Under the pieces are notes generated by a model. It worked only from the letters and a program-made list of their open reading frames with translations. It did not search any database and was not told the origin of the DNA. Of a stretch of DNA of 64,000 nucleotides, positions 34,981 to 44,063 are shown in pieces. How positions within the stretch are numbered: position 1 is the stretch's first letter; each line of letters opens with the position of its first letter. The position numbers and the translations under genes are program-made. The stretch spans positions 1 through 64,000 of the forward strand of contig NZ_JAQQXR010000013.1 in NCBI RefSeq assembly GCF_028595325.1, given 5' to 3'. The DNA is from Janthinobacterium fluminis. GTDB taxonomy: Bacteria > Pseudomonadota > Gammaproteobacteria > Burkholderiales > Burkholderiaceae_D.

Positions 34981-35007
34981 GAAAAAGGCCGGCGGCAAGC
35001 GCCGGCC
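34981..35007 (-). terminator. Intrinsic terminator after ahcY
   Basis: On the minus strand GGCCGGCG, a short loop and CGCCGGCC are followed directly by TTTTTC. It sits 40 nt after the ahcY stop and 20 nt before the next start codon, so partial read-through would be needed to transcribe the membrane-protein and metF genes from the ahcY promoter. Confidence 0.85.
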
Positions 35008-35047
35008 CTGGAGTTACCGTATATTGCCCGAAGCGCCGGCGGGCGCC

Positions 35048-36472
35048 TTAGTAGCGGTAATGCTCCGGTTTGTACGGACCCTGCGGCTGCACGCCGATGT
35101 AGGCGGCCTGCACGTCCGTCAGCACCGTCAATTGCGCGTTGAGTTTCTTCAACTGCAGGCGCGCCACCTTCTCATCCAGATGCTTGGGCAGCGTGTACAC
35201 GCCGACCGGGTAGTTGGCCGTGTTGGCGAACAGCTCGATCTGGGCGATGGTCTGGTTGGCGAACGAGGAGCTCATCACGTAGGACGGATGGCCGGTGCCG
35301 CAGCCGAGGTTGACGAGGCGGCCTTCGGCCAGCAGGATGATGCGGCGGCCCGAAGGGAAGATCACATGGTCGACCTGGGGCTTGATGTTTTCCCACTGGT
35401 ATTGCTTGAGCGAGGCGACGTCGATTTCATTGTCGAAATGGCCGATGTTGCAGACGATGGCCTGGTCCTTCATGCGCGTCAGGTGCTCGTGCGTGAGGAT
35501 ATGGTAATTGCCGGTGCAGGTGACGAAAATGTCGCCGTGCTCGCAGGCGTAATCCATCGTCACGACGCGGTAACCCTCCATCGCCGCCTGCAGCGCGCAG
35601 ATCGGGTCGACTTCCGTGACCCAGACCTGGGCCGACAGCGCGCGCATGGCCTGGGCCGAGCCCTTGCCGACGTCGCCGTAGCCGGCGATGACGGCGACCT
35701 TGCCGGCGATCATCACGTCGGTGGCGCGCTTGATGCCGTCGACCAGCGACTCGCGGCAGCCGTACAGATTGTCGAACTTCGACTTCGTCACGGAATCGTT
35801 GACGTTAATGGCCGGGAAGGCCAGCTTGCCCTCCTTGTGCATCTGGTACAGGCGGTGCACGCCGGTGGTGGTTTCCTCGGTGACGCCGAGGATTTCCGGC
35901 AAGCGCTTCGAATACCAGCTCGGGTCGATGGCCAGGCGCTTCTTGATCGAATTGAACAGGCAGACTTCCTCTTCCGAGCCGGGCGCGGCCAGCACCGACA
36001 GATCGCTCTGGGCGCGCACGCCCAGATGCAGCAACAGCGTGGCGTCGCCGCCGTCGTCGAGGATCATATTCGAATACACGGGCGCGCCGGCGGCGTCCGG
36101 CCACTCGAAGATGCGGTGCGTGAATTCCCAGTAATCGTCGAGCGACTCGCCCTTGAACGCGAACACGGGGGTGCCGGCGGCGGCGATGGCGGCGGCGGCG
36201 TGGTCCTGGGTCGAATAGATATTGCACGAAGCCCAACGCACCTGGGCGCCGAGCGCCTCCAGCGTCTGGATCAGCACGGCCGTCTGTATCGTCATATGGA
36301 TGGAACCGGTGATGCGCGCGCCCTTCAGCGGCTGGGCCGCGGCGAACTCCTCGCGGATCGCCATCAGGCCCGGCATTTCCGTTTCTGCAATTTTGATTTC
36401 TTTATCACCCCAAGGCGCCAAGCTAATGTCGGCGACGAAGTAATCCTGCTGGTCTTTGAGTACGGCGTTCAT
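35048..36472 (-). CDS. ahcY: Adenosylhomocysteinase (SAH hydrolase)
   Basis: A 474-residue cytoplasmic NAD-dependent enzyme that splits S-adenosylhomocysteine to adenosine and homocysteine, relieving product inhibition of methyltransferases. The NAD-binding motif is [35 protein letters not shown] and the invariant C-terminus YKPEHYRY are present. The roughly 40-residue insertion of bacterial class enzymes is included (the eukaryotic form is about 432). The ATG at 36472 follows AAGGAGG at ideal spacing; the GTG one codon upstream is part of that spacing. An SAH riboswitch lies directly upstream, and an intrinsic terminator follows. Confidence 0.98.
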   Translation of the reverse strand: MNAVLKDQQDYFVADISLAPWGDKEIKIAETEMPGLMAIREEFAAAQPLKGARITGSIHMTIQTAVLIQTLEALGAQVRWASCNIYSTQDHAAAAIAAAGTPVFAFKGESLDDYWEFTHRIFEWPDAAGAPVYSNMILDDGGDATLLLHLGVRAQSDLSVLAAPGSEEEVCLFNSIKKRLAIDPSWYSKRLPEILGVTEETTTGVHRLYQMHKEGKLAFPAINVNDSVTKSKFDNLYGCRESLVDGIKRATDVMIAGKVAVIAGYGDVGKGSAQAMRALSAQVWVTEVDPICALQAAMEGYRVVTMDYACEHGDIFVTCTGNYHILTHEHLTRMKDQAIVCNIGHFDNEIDVASLKQYQWENIKPQVDHVIFPSGRRIILLAEGRLVNLGCGTGHPSYVMSSSFANQTIAQIELFANTANYPVGVYTLPKHLDEKVARLQLKKLNAQLTVLTDVQAAYIGVQPQGPYKPEHYRY

Positions 36473-36502
36473 CACGCCCTCCTTTCAGTTAGAAAAAAGT
36501 AA

Positions 36503-36570
36503 CGTGAGCGCGGTTGCGGAAGAATCCCGAGCCTGGCGAAAATGAATTCGTCGCAACGCTCCTCGGGCCT
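36503..36570 (-). promoter_or_regulatory. SAH riboswitch in the ahcY leader
   Basis: Minus-strand leader RNA matching the S-adenosylhomocysteine aptamer. CCCGAGGAGCGTTGCGACG is followed by CAGGCTCGGGA, and further on by CGCAACCGCGCTCACG. The pairs CCCGAG/CTCGGG (P1) and GAGCG-TTGCG with CGCAA-CGCTC form the expected H-type pseudoknot family fold. SAH binding should switch ahcY on. A run of six T's and the AAGGAGG site follow within 35 nt, so control could be at termination or translation. A -10-like TAAGAT at 36574-36579 would place the transcription start at the edge of the aptamer. Confidence 0.9.
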
Positions 36571-36635
36571 TCCATCTTAGCATCGGCGCGCGGCCGGCGC
36601 CACCCCAAAATGCAACTCTTGCTCCAAAACCACTT

Positions 36636-36709
36636 TGGGGTCAGGTCTAGACATGGCGGTTTTCCGCGAAAAACCGCCATGTCTAGACCTGACCCCAGGG
36701 GGTGAAGCA
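36636..36709. repeat. Long palindromic REP-like element, copy B
   Basis: The core is a perfect 28-bp stem: TGGGGTCAGGTCTAGACATG then GCGGTTTT (36636-36663), a six-base loop, and the exact complement (36670-36697). The right flank CCAGGGGGTGAAGCAA is identical to copy A at 13034-13108. The orientation is the same. It lies between the metK terminator and the ahcY promoter/riboswitch region. No coding role; the frames that cross it are chance. Confidence 0.92.
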
Positions 36710-36711
36710 AC

Positions 36712-36735
36712 AAAAAAGCGCCCGCGGGCGCTTTT
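36712..36735 (-). terminator. Intrinsic terminator after metK
   Basis: On the minus strand AAAAGCGCCCG pairs with CGGGCGCTTTT and is followed by further T's. It starts five bases past the metK stop codon and ends just before palindrome copy B. Confidence 0.88.
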
Positions 36736-36740
36736 GGGGC

Positions 36741-37907
36741 TTAGCGCAGGCCGGCCGCCTCGCGCAGCAGCGCCACCTTGTCGGTGCGCTCCCACGTGAA
36801 TTCCGGCTCTTCGCGGCCGAAGTGGCCGTAGGCGGCGCTCTTTTGGTAGATCGGGCGCAGCAGGTCCAGCATTTGGACGATGCCTTTCGGGCGCAGGTCG
36901 AAGTGCTGGTGCACCAGGGCGGCGATTTGCTCGTCCGGGATGACGCCCGTGCCTTCCGTGTAGACGGTGATGTTGATCGGCTTGGCCACGCCGATGGCGT
37001 AGCTGATCTGAATCTGGCATTGCCGCGCCAGGCCGGCCGCGACGATGTTTTTCGCCACGTAGCGCGCCGCGTAGGCGGCCGAGCGGTCCACTTTCGACGG
37101 GTCTTTGCCGGAGAACGCGCCGCCGCCGTGCGGGCTGGCGCCGCCGTAGGTGTCGACGATGATTTTGCGCCCGGTCAGGCCGCAGTCGCCCTGCGGGCCG
37201 CCGATGACGAAGCGCCCCGTCGGGTTCACCAGGTAGCGGGTGTTGACCAGCCATTCGCGCGGCAGCACTTGCTTGATGATGTCTTCGATGACGGCTTCTT
37301 CGATATGCTTGTGCGAGATTTCCGGCGAGTGCTGGGTCGACAGCACGACGGTGTCGACGCCGACCGGGCGGCCGTCGACGTAGCGCAGCGTGACCTGGGA
37401 TTTGGCGTCCGGACGCAGCCACGGCAGGCGGCCGTCCTTGCGCAGCTGCGACTGGCGCTCGACGAGACGGTGGGCGTAGTGGATCGCCGCCGGCATCAGC
37501 TCGGCCGTTTCGTCGCAGGCGTAGCCGAACATCAGGCCCTGGTCGCCGGCGCCCTGGTCGAGGTCGATGCCGGCCCCTTCGTCGACGCCCTGGGCGATGT
37601 CGGGCGACTGCTTGTCGTAGCACACCATGACGGCGCAGCCGCGGTAGTCGATGCCGAATTCCGTGTTGTCGTAACCGATGCGTTTGATGGTTTCGCGCGC
37701 AACTTGAATATAATCCACATTGGCGTGGGTGGTGATTTCACCGGCCAGCACCACCAGGCCCGTGTTGCACAGCGTTTCCGCGGCGACGCGGGCGCTCGGG
37801 TCTTGCGCCAGGATGGCGTCAAGGATGGCGTCGGAAATCTGGTCGGCCACTTTGTCTGGATGGCCTTCGGAGACGGACTCGGACGTAAAAAGGTAGTCGT
37901 TTGACAT
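36741..37907 (-). CDS. metK: S-adenosylmethionine synthetase
   Basis: A 388-residue cytoplasmic enzyme that makes SAM from methionine and ATP. Signature segments are [18 protein letters not shown] near the N-terminus, [12 protein letters not shown] in the middle and [19 protein letters not shown] toward the C-terminus (phosphate-binding loop). Length matches E. coli MetK (384). The start at 37907 has an AGGAG site. It is upstream of ahcY on the same strand but separated by its own terminator, the palindrome and the SAH riboswitch, so the two are controlled independently. It is divergent from lpxL. Confidence 0.98.
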   Translation of the reverse strand: MSNDYLFTSESVSEGHPDKVADQISDAILDAILAQDPSARVAAETLCNTGLVVLAGEITTHANVDYIQVARETIKRIGYDNTEFGIDYRGCAVMVCYDKQSPDIAQGVDEGAGIDLDQGAGDQGLMFGYACDETAELMPAAIHYAHRLVERQSQLRKDGRLPWLRPDAKSQVTLRYVDGRPVGVDTVVLSTQHSPEISHKHIEEAVIEDIIKQVLPREWLVNTRYLVNPTGRFVIGGPQGDCGLTGRKIIVDTYGGASPHGGGAFSGKDPSKVDRSAAYAARYVAKNIVAAGLARQCQIQISYAIGVAKPINITVYTEGTGVIPDEQIAALVHQHFDLRPKGIVQMLDLLRPIYQKSAAYGHFGREEPEFTWERTDKVALLREAAGLR

Positions 37908-37937
37908 GGCAAGCTCCTGTTACTGTTTGAATGATCT

Positions 37938-37960
37938 GTCGCAGTAAAGGTGCCTGCGAC
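37938..37960. promoter_or_regulatory. Seven-base-pair hairpin in the metK/lpxL divergent region
   Basis: GTCGCAG (37938-37944) and CTGCGAC (37954-37960) form a perfect stem with a nine-base loop, 31 bases upstream of the metK ATG. It could be part of the metK leader RNA or an operator. I do not recognise a known SAM riboswitch here. Confidence 0.35.
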
Positions 37961-38093
37961 GCTTTAGCGATATTTATATTCCGCTTCGCAAGTTGTCTGT
38001 TAACTCAGCGGATACGACTTCTGTCGTGGTATTTTACGCTTCTTAAAAAATTTTGGCCAAGCAACCCCGCCTTTTTGTTGAAATCCATTACCT

Positions 38094-38951
38094 ATGCTCG
38101 TACCTCTCTTTCGCTTTTTATCAAGGTTTCCGCTGCCGCTGCTGCACGGCCTCGGCGCCGCCCTCGGCTGGCTCGTCTACCTGGCGTCGCCGTCCTACCG
38201 CCGGCGCATGCGCGAGAACATGGCGCGGGCCGGTTTTTCGCCGCAGTTGCGCGCCGCCGTCGCCGAATCGGGCAAGAGCATCGTCGAGCTGCCCTTCATC
38301 TGGTGCGCCGCGCCCGAACGCGTCGCCCGCCACGCCAGCGAAGAGAACTGGGAGCTGGTCCAGCGCACGCTCGACAGCGGCCGCGGCATTGTGTTCCTCA
38401 CGCCACACCTGGGTTGCTTTGAAATCGTCGCCCAGCAGATCGCGCTGCGCACGCCGCTGACGGTGATGTACCGGCCGCCGCGCAAGGCGGCGCTGAAGCC
38501 GCTGATCGAGGGCGCCCGCGCGCGCCAGAACCTGATGCTGGCGCCGGCGAATATGTCGGGCGTGCGCATCCTCGCCAAATGCCTGCGCAAGGGCCAGCCC
38601 ATCGGCCTGCTGCCCGACCAGGTGCCGCAGGAGGGCGAAGGCGTGTGGGCCGAGTTCTTCGGCCGCAGCGCCTACACGATGACCTTGCCGGCCAAGCTGG
38701 CGCAGATGGGCGAGGCGCAAGTGATCCTCACCTACGCCGAGCGCCTGCCGCGCGGGCGCGGCTACAAGGTGCATTTCGTCGCCCTTGAGGACAGCCTGGA
38801 CGGCACGCCGGCCCAGCAAGCCCAGGTCATCAACACGGCCATGGAGCGCCTGATCGCGCGCAGCCCGGCCCAGTATTTCTGGAGCTATAACCGCTACAAG
38901 GTGCCGCCCGGCGCCCAGGCGCCCGCCGCGCCGCAAGGAGAGCAGGCGTGA
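38094..38951 (+). CDS. Lipid A late acyltransferase family protein (first of a pair)
   Basis: A 285-residue inner-membrane acyltransferase of the LpxL/HtrB family, which adds secondary acyl chains to lipid A. An N-terminal helix (residues 10-32) anchors it. The catalytic HX4(D/E) motif is His105...Glu110 in TPHLGCFE, and GLLPDQVP is the second family motif. QYFWSYNRYK near the C-terminus is typical. The ATG at 38094 has only a weak ribosome site. It overlaps the second acyltransferase gene by four bases (GTGA). It is upstream of dapF, an order I recall as common in Burkholderiales. Confidence 0.93.
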   Translation: MLVPLFRFLSRFPLPLLHGLGAALGWLVYLASPSYRRRMRENMARAGFSPQLRAAVAESGKSIVELPFIWCAAPERVARHASEENWELVQRTLDSGRGIVFLTPHLGCFEIVAQQIALRTPLTVMYRPPRKAALKPLIEGARARQNLMLAPANMSGVRILAKCLRKGQPIGLLPDQVPQEGEGVWAEFFGRSAYTMTLPAKLAQMGEAQVILTYAERLPRGRGYKVHFVALEDSLDGTPAQQAQVINTAMERLIARSPAQYFWSYNRYKVPPGAQAPAAPQGEQA

Positions 38952-39826
38952 GGGCCCTGATCGCCTTCATGTGGCTGCTGCACTGGTTGCCCCTGCCCGT
39001 GCTGGGGCGTTTCGGCGACGCCGTCGGCAGCCTGCTGTTTAACCTTCTGGGCAAGCGCCGCGCCATCACCTTGACGAATTTGCGCCTGTGCATGCCGGAA
39101 TTGTCCGAGCAAGAGCGGGTGGCGCTGGCGCGCCGCCATTTCCAGGCGTATTCGCGCAGCGTGTGGGAGCGCGGCATCCTGTGGTGGGCACCGCAGGCGC
39201 GGCTGCGCCGCCTGATCCGCGTCGAGCCGGGCTTCCCCGCCGCACAGATCGCCACCGGGCCGACCATCCTGCTGTGCCCGCACTTCGTCTGCCTCGACGT
39301 CGCCGGCGTCGCGACGGCCATGGAAATCAGCGCCTCGTCGATGTATGTGCAGCAGAAAAACGCCTTCTTCGACAAGGTCTTGCGGGCCGGCCGCTCGCGC
39401 TTCCGCCCCGTGCGCCTGTTCACGCGCCAGGACGGCATCAAGCCCATCCTGCGCGCGCTGCGCGAGGGCTTGCCCTACTTCATGCTGCCGGACATGGATT
39501 TCGGCGCCAAGGATGCCGAGTTCGTGCCCTTCTTCGGCGTGCCGGCCGCGACGCTGACGGCGACGGCGCGCATCGCCGCCGCCACCGGCGCCCAGGTGCT
39601 GCCCGTCATCTCGACCTTCCTGCCCGGCTACCGCGGCTGGAGCGTGCGCTACTACCCGGCCTGGGAAAATTATCCGGGGCCGGACATCACGGCGGCGACG
39701 GCGCGCATGAACGCCTTCATCGAGGCGCGCGCGCGCGAGCACCCGGCCGAGTATTTCTGGACCCACAAGCGCTTCAAGACCCGCCCGGAGGGCGAGGCGT
39801 CGCCCTACGCGGCCAGCGGCCGCTAA
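38948..39826 (+). CDS. Lipid A late acyltransferase family protein (second of a pair)
   Basis: A 292-residue paralogue of the preceding protein, also with one N-terminal membrane anchor. The catalytic motif is His112...Asp117 in PHFVCLD, with the DMDFG segment replacing the DQ motif of the first protein. [13 protein letters not shown] is the conserved C-terminus. It starts with GTG inside the stop of the first gene, so translation is coupled. The pair may add two different acyl chains, as LpxL and LpxM do, or one may act on ornithine lipids; the sequence does not decide which. Confidence 0.93.
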   Translation: MRALIAFMWLLHWLPLPVLGRFGDAVGSLLFNLLGKRRAITLTNLRLCMPELSEQERVALARRHFQAYSRSVWERGILWWAPQARLRRLIRVEPGFPAAQIATGPTILLCPHFVCLDVAGVATAMEISASSMYVQQKNAFFDKVLRAGRSRFRPVRLFTRQDGIKPILRALREGLPYFMLPDMDFGAKDAEFVPFFGVPAATLTATARIAAATGAQVLPVISTFLPGYRGWSVRYYPAWENYPGPDITAATARMNAFIEARAREHPAEYFWTHKRFKTRPEGEASPYAASGR

Positions 39827-39860
39827 GCCCGTCCCGCCCGAAACCTCTTATACTGATGGT

Positions 39861-40727
39861 ATGAAACTCAAATTTACCAAGATGCACGGCGCCGGCAACG
39901 ACTTCATCGTCATCGACGCGATCAACCAGCAGGTCGACTTCACGCCGGCCCAGTGGCAACGCCTGGCCGACCGCCGCTTCGGCATCGGCGCCGACCAGAT
40001 CCTCGTCGTCGAATCCTCGGCGCGGCCGGGCTGCGACTTCCGCTACCGCATCTACAACAACGACGGCGGCGAAGTCGAGCAGTGCGGCAACGGTTCGCGC
40101 GCCTTCGTCAAATTCGTCGTGGAAAAAGGACTGACGACGCGCTCCGGCATCAGCGTCGAGACCATGGCCGGCGTCATCGCGCCGCGTCTGGAGGCCGACG
40201 GCAGCATCAGCGTCGACATGGGCGCGCCGGTGCTGGAGCCGGCCGCCGTGCCCTTCGACACGGCCGGCCTGACGGGCCTGCCCGAGGGGCGCGACACGCT
40301 GTGGCCGCTGCAACTGGACTTGCCGGGCGCGGCCGCCGAGGTGCGCATCTCGGCCGTGTCGATGGGCAATCCGCACGCCGTGCAAGTGGTCGCCGACGTC
40401 GAGCGCGAGCCGCTGGAGCACAGCGGCCCGCTGATCGAGCGCCACGCGCGCTTTCCGAAGCGCGTCAACGCCGGCTATATGCAAGTGCTGGACCGCCGGC
40501 ACATCAAATTGCGCGTCTATGAACGGGGCGCCGGCGAAACGCTGGCCTGCGGCACCGGCGCCTGCGCCGCCGTCGTCGCCGGCATCCGCCGCGGCTTGCT
40601 CGACTCGCCCGTCAAGGTCAGCGCGCGCGGCGGCGAATTGTCCATCAGCTGGGGCGGCGAAGGCCAGCCGGTCTGGCTGACCGGTCCGGCCGTGACCGTG
40701 TTCGAAGGGGAAATCGACCTCGCCTGA
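39861..40727 (+). CDS. dapF: Diaminopimelate epimerase
   Basis: A 288-residue cofactor-independent racemase that turns LL- into meso-diaminopimelate for lysine and peptidoglycan. The two catalytic cysteines are Cys75 in [10 protein letters not shown] and Cys230 in [21 protein letters not shown] opens the protein, as usual. It follows the second acyltransferase after 34 nt on the same strand. In related genomes dapF is commonly followed by DUF484 and xerC; here those genes begin 4.7 kb farther on, after a Sel1 gene and two porins. Confidence 0.97.
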   Translation: MKLKFTKMHGAGNDFIVIDAINQQVDFTPAQWQRLADRRFGIGADQILVVESSARPGCDFRYRIYNNDGGEVEQCGNGSRAFVKFVVEKGLTTRSGISVETMAGVIAPRLEADGSISVDMGAPVLEPAAVPFDTAGLTGLPEGRDTLWPLQLDLPGAAAEVRISAVSMGNPHAVQVVADVEREPLEHSGPLIERHARFPKRVNAGYMQVLDRRHIKLRVYERGAGETLACGTGACAAVVAGIRRGLLDSPVKVSARGGELSISWGGEGQPVWLTGPAVTVFEGEIDLA

Positions 40728-40762
40728 CGCCGCCCGCCTAATATATATAGGCGATGCGCGTC

Positions 40763-42304
40763 TCAGGCCGGCAGCAGGCCGCCGTCCGGCTCCGCCAGCG
40801 ACTCGGGCAAATAGGTCTTCAGCCGGTACAGGCGCTGGCGGTAATTGCCCTCCGGCCCGGCCAGGCCGCAATCGAGCCGCTCAAACACCCGCCCGATGCG
40901 TTCCAGCGCCTGGCGCTGCTGCGCCGTGCGCACCAGCACCAGGCGGCGCTTGCTGCGGCCATAGCTGGCGCGGATGTCGATGACCAGGCAATGCCCCTGG
41001 TCGGCGGCGTTGACGTCGACCAGCAGCGCCTCCGCCCGCGACAGGCCGAACAGGCCGGCCAGCTCCAGGCGGGCGGCCAGCAGCGGCTGGCTGGCCGCCA
41101 GTTCCAAGGCCGTCAACGGCCCCAGCGCCGCGCTCCACGGCGCCGCCACGGCGCTGGGCGCGATCTTGCCCAGCGCCGCCTCCGCCTCCGCGCTGCCCTG
41201 GGCCGCCGCCTTCATCAGCCAGTAAGCCGCGCGCACATCGTTGTTTGCGCCGTCGCGCCGGGTGCGCCAGGCGTGGATGCCGCATTCGAGTTGCGCCGCG
41301 CCATGCCCCATGTCGGCCGCGCGCTCCAGGTAGGACTGGGCTTCGCTGACGCTGCGCTGGGAAAATTCCGGTTTGATATAGATACGCGACAGGGCGAACC
41401 AGGCGTCGGCCAAACCCTGCTCGCCGGCCTGGGTCAGCCAGCGGATGGCGCGCTTGAAATTGACGGCGCCGGCGCTGGATTCGACCCGGCTGCCCTGCGC
41501 ATCCATGCGCGCGAACCACAGGCCCAGCGACAACTGGGCCGCGCGGTCGCCGCCCTCGGCCGCCAGCTCGCAAAAGCGCTGGCGCTGCGCCGCATCGACG
41601 ACGATGCCGCCTGCGCCGCGCTGTAGCAATTCCGCGCAGCGCGACAGCAACAACACTTCCTGCGGCGACAGCGGCGCCGCGCCCGGTTTCCTGGCGCCGT
41701 CGGCGCCCTCGCCCGCCTCCTGCAGCAGCAACTGCGCCACCGGCAGGGCCCGCGCCAGGAATTGCCCGGCGTCGCCATCCTCCCAAGCCTGGCCCAGCAC
41801 GGCGTACAGCGCTTCGCTGACGCCGTTGTCGGCCGCCTTGGCCAGCCAGGCCTGGCCCTCGCGCAGCTGTGCCGGCGCCGCCGCGCCCGCGCCGCTATGC
41901 TGCGCCAGCAACCACTGGGCGTCGGCCAGGCCGGCTTGCGCGGCCGCTTTCAAGCCCCGCAGGGCCTGGGCGCGCAGGGCGCCGCCGGCGTCGTCGCGGC
42001 CCAGCGTCAGTTGCGCCAGCACCAGGCCGGCCGCCACGACGCCGGCGTCGCTGGCGCGCGCATAGCTGGCCACGACCTCGGCGCCGCCCTGTTGCGCAAT
42101 ATCGTAAGGAATATGGGCGCCGATCAGCAGGCAGGCTTCATCGCAGCCGGCCCGCGCCGCGCGCTGCAACCAGTGCAGCGCCGTCGGCGCGCTTTTCGGC
42201 AAACCGGCGCTGCCGAACAGGTAAAGCTTGCCGAGCGCGAGCTGGGACTGCCGATCGCCGGTACGCGCCCCTTTGATAATCCCTAATTCTTCACGATTTG
42301 CCAT
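40763..42304 (-). CDS. Sel1-like/TPR repeat protein
   Basis: A 513-residue cytoplasmic protein without signal peptide or membrane helix. Residues about 15-370 hold degenerate SEL1-type repeats, for example LGKLYLFGSAGLPKSAPTAL, WLTQAGEQGLADAWFALSRI and YLERAADMGHGAAQLECG. Such solenoids usually mediate protein-protein contacts. The last 130 residues form a separate domain (LVIDIRASYGRSKRRLVLVR) that I cannot assign. The ATG is at 42304 after a GTGGA site, behind very AT-rich DNA. It converges on dapF and is divergent from the first porin. Function is unknown. Confidence 0.85.
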   Translation of the reverse strand: MANREELGIIKGARTGDRQSQLALGKLYLFGSAGLPKSAPTALHWLQRAARAGCDEACLLIGAHIPYDIAQQGGAEVVASYARASDAGVVAAGLVLAQLTLGRDDAGGALRAQALRGLKAAAQAGLADAQWLLAQHSGAGAAAPAQLREGQAWLAKAADNGVSEALYAVLGQAWEDGDAGQFLARALPVAQLLLQEAGEGADGARKPGAAPLSPQEVLLLSRCAELLQRGAGGIVVDAAQRQRFCELAAEGGDRAAQLSLGLWFARMDAQGSRVESSAGAVNFKRAIRWLTQAGEQGLADAWFALSRIYIKPEFSQRSVSEAQSYLERAADMGHGAAQLECGIHAWRTRRDGANNDVRAAYWLMKAAAQGSAEAEAALGKIAPSAVAAPWSAALGPLTALELAASQPLLAARLELAGLFGLSRAEALLVDVNAADQGHCLVIDIRASYGRSKRRLVLVRTAQQRQALERIGRVFERLDCGLAGPEGNYRQRLYRLKTYLPESLAEPDGGLLPA

Positions 42305-42780
42305 CGATCCACTTATTGATGTTAAAAAATTTGTGAATATATTTACATATAGTTAATAGGTTTTTGCTTACAGTCACTATATTGGGGCGACATGCTGTTT
42401 TTCAATCCTTGCCGCAGAATAAATGTGCAATGCAGCAAATACAACGGCTTCCAGTGTAGTCGTTGGCGGCGGCGAAACACCTTGCGCTAGCTCAAGTTCC
42501 TCAATACGGGACAAAATACGACAAGCCATCGGGGCGCCATATCCGATGCCGGCAAAACATATTAAGCACAGAATTGCACGACATTCCAAATTGCACCGTC
42601 ACAAAAATACAACAGCCAGCGATGCTTCTTTAACTTTCGACCAATATTGCTCCAGTCAATCGACCAATCTGGCGGCCTTGGCGCCGCGAGCATTTAAGGT
42701 TCAGCTCATCCAAGTGTTGAATACCGCGCACTTCATTGCTCCACGGATCTTTGAACGCTTTCACTTTATAGGGAATAAAA
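42305..42780. other. AT-rich intergenic region between the Sel1 gene and the first porin
   Basis: This 476-nt gap is much lower in GC than its surroundings, with long A/T runs at 42320-42380. It must contain the divergent promoters of the Sel1 protein and porin genes. A minus-strand reading frame (42377-42529 from an ATG, 50 codons; farther with a TTG) is protein-like in composition but has no recognisable domain or ribosome site; I do not call it. No tRNA or repeat seen. Confidence 0.6.
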
Positions 42781-43794
42781 ATGAAAAAATCTTTAGTGGC
42801 TCTGGCCCTTTTCGGCGCTTTCGCCGGTGCTGCACACGCACAATCGTCCGTCGCCATCTACGGCACGATCGACGCCGGCCTGGGTAAAGCCACCGGCAAA
42901 ACCACCGCCGTCACCAAGCGCGACAACAACAAGCTGGGTTTCAAGGGCGTGGAAGATCTGGGCAACGGCTTGAAAGCCCTGTTCCAACTGGAAATCCGCT
43001 ATGAGTCCGACACCGGCCAACTCGAAAACGGCTCGAACGGCTCGCAGCGTCCGCTGTTCCAAGGTCAAAGCCGCGTCGGCCTGCAAGGCGACTTCGGTAC
43101 CGTCCGTCTGGGTCGTGGCCTGACCGCCTTCCAGGAATCGAGCACCGCCTTCGAACCATGGTCCGGCATGCCAACCCAAGTGGGCTTCCAGTCCGACCTG
43201 CACACCGGCGGCTACAACAGCGATCCACAGGGCGGCACTGTCAGCTCGAAAAACCGCTTCTCGAACGCGATTTTCTATAACACCCCAGTGATGTCGGGCT
43301 TCCAGGTGAATGCCACGGTCGCAACCAAAGAGGCCACCGCAGTCCCCGTTACAGAAAATCCAAGCGTCGTCGGCGACGCGAAGGTCAGCCCTTACTCGCT
43401 GTCGGCCACCTACACCAACGGCCCGTTCGCCGGTATGGCCGCTTACGAGCGTAACGCCGCCGAAACCAAAGTGTGGTCGGTCGCCGCATCGGTCAACCCT
43501 ATCCAGGACTTGAAACTGATGGCTTCGTACACGAAGCAAGACCAGAGCAAATCCGTGGCCGTCAATCCAAACACCAAATCGTGGGTGATCGGTGCTAACT
43601 ACACCGTCGGCGCCGGCCTGATCCGCGCCGGTTACGGCCAAAAAACCCCGGACGGCGTGACCAAAACCAAGCAAGCATCGCTGGGTTACGAGTACAACCT
43701 GTCGAAACGCACCTATGTCTACGCTGACGTGTCGCAAAAGAAGATCGCCACCTCGGTTAACTACTATGGCGTCGGTCTGCACCACAACTTCTAA
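42781..43794 (+). CDS. Gram-negative general porin (betaproteobacterial type)
   Basis: A 337-residue trimeric outer-membrane porin. Residues 1-20 are a signal peptide ending in AHA. The mature N-terminus QSSVAIYGTIDAGLGKATGK and the segment KLGFKGVEDLGNGLKALFQLE are classic for the Neisseria/Burkholderia porin family; the last residue is Phe as needed for Bam assembly. An AGGGA ribosome site lies nine bases upstream. Codon choice (many CGT, GGT and GAA codons) differs from neighbouring genes and suggests very high expression. Two hairpins follow, the second a strong terminator. Confidence 0.96.
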   Translation: MKKSLVALALFGAFAGAAHAQSSVAIYGTIDAGLGKATGKTTAVTKRDNNKLGFKGVEDLGNGLKALFQLEIRYESDTGQLENGSNGSQRPLFQGQSRVGLQGDFGTVRLGRGLTAFQESSTAFEPWSGMPTQVGFQSDLHTGGYNSDPQGGTVSSKNRFSNAIFYNTPVMSGFQVNATVATKEATAVPVTENPSVVGDAKVSPYSLSATYTNGPFAGMAAYERNAAETKVWSVAASVNPIQDLKLMASYTKQDQSKSVAVNPNTKSWVIGANYTVGAGLIRAGYGQKTPDGVTKTKQASLGYEYNLSKRTYVYADVSQKKIATSVNYYGVGLHHNF

Positions 43795-43803
43795 TCGGCC
43801 TGC

Positions 43804-43825
43804 GCCAGCCACGCCTGTGGCTGGC
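43804..43825 (+). terminator. First 3' hairpin of the porin transcript
   Basis: GCCAGCCAC pairs perfectly with GTGGCTGGC around a GCCT loop, starting ten bases after the porin stop. No T tract follows. It probably stabilises the mRNA 3' end together with the terminator that follows. Confidence 0.55.
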
Positions 43826-43845
43826 CGCGCCGAAGCGTAGTTGAC

Positions 43846-43877
43846 AACGGCCGTGGGCAACCACGGCCGTTTTTTTT
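43846..43877 (+). terminator. Strong intrinsic terminator of the first porin gene
   Basis: AACGGCCGTGG, loop GCAA, CCACGGCCGTT, then seven more T's. The perfect 11-bp stem and long T run make this the clearest terminator in the window. Confidence 0.95.
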
Positions 43878-44063
43878 CGTCCGCGCCAGGCGGACAGGCG
43901 CATGTTTCCTGGCTTCCATTCATTTGTGTTGTTTTTGCAACCTTGATGCCGCGTACTCGATGGCGTTCTGTACAAGCCACGGGAAGAATGTCATATTGGG
44001 GTGCGCCGGATTAGTACGGACGTTCGTTTTCATAAAAAAGACAAACCTTTTGGAGACAGCACG

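Noticed and set aside
42377..42589. Small minus-strand gene in the AT-rich gap
   Set aside because: The longest form needs a TTG start, there is no ribosome site and no recognisable domain; kept only as a possibility in the region note.
42423..42887. A plus-strand frame of 154 codons entering the first porin gene
   Set aside because: It reads the porin in the wrong frame and has no ribosome site; the porin start at 42781 has signal peptide and ribosome site.
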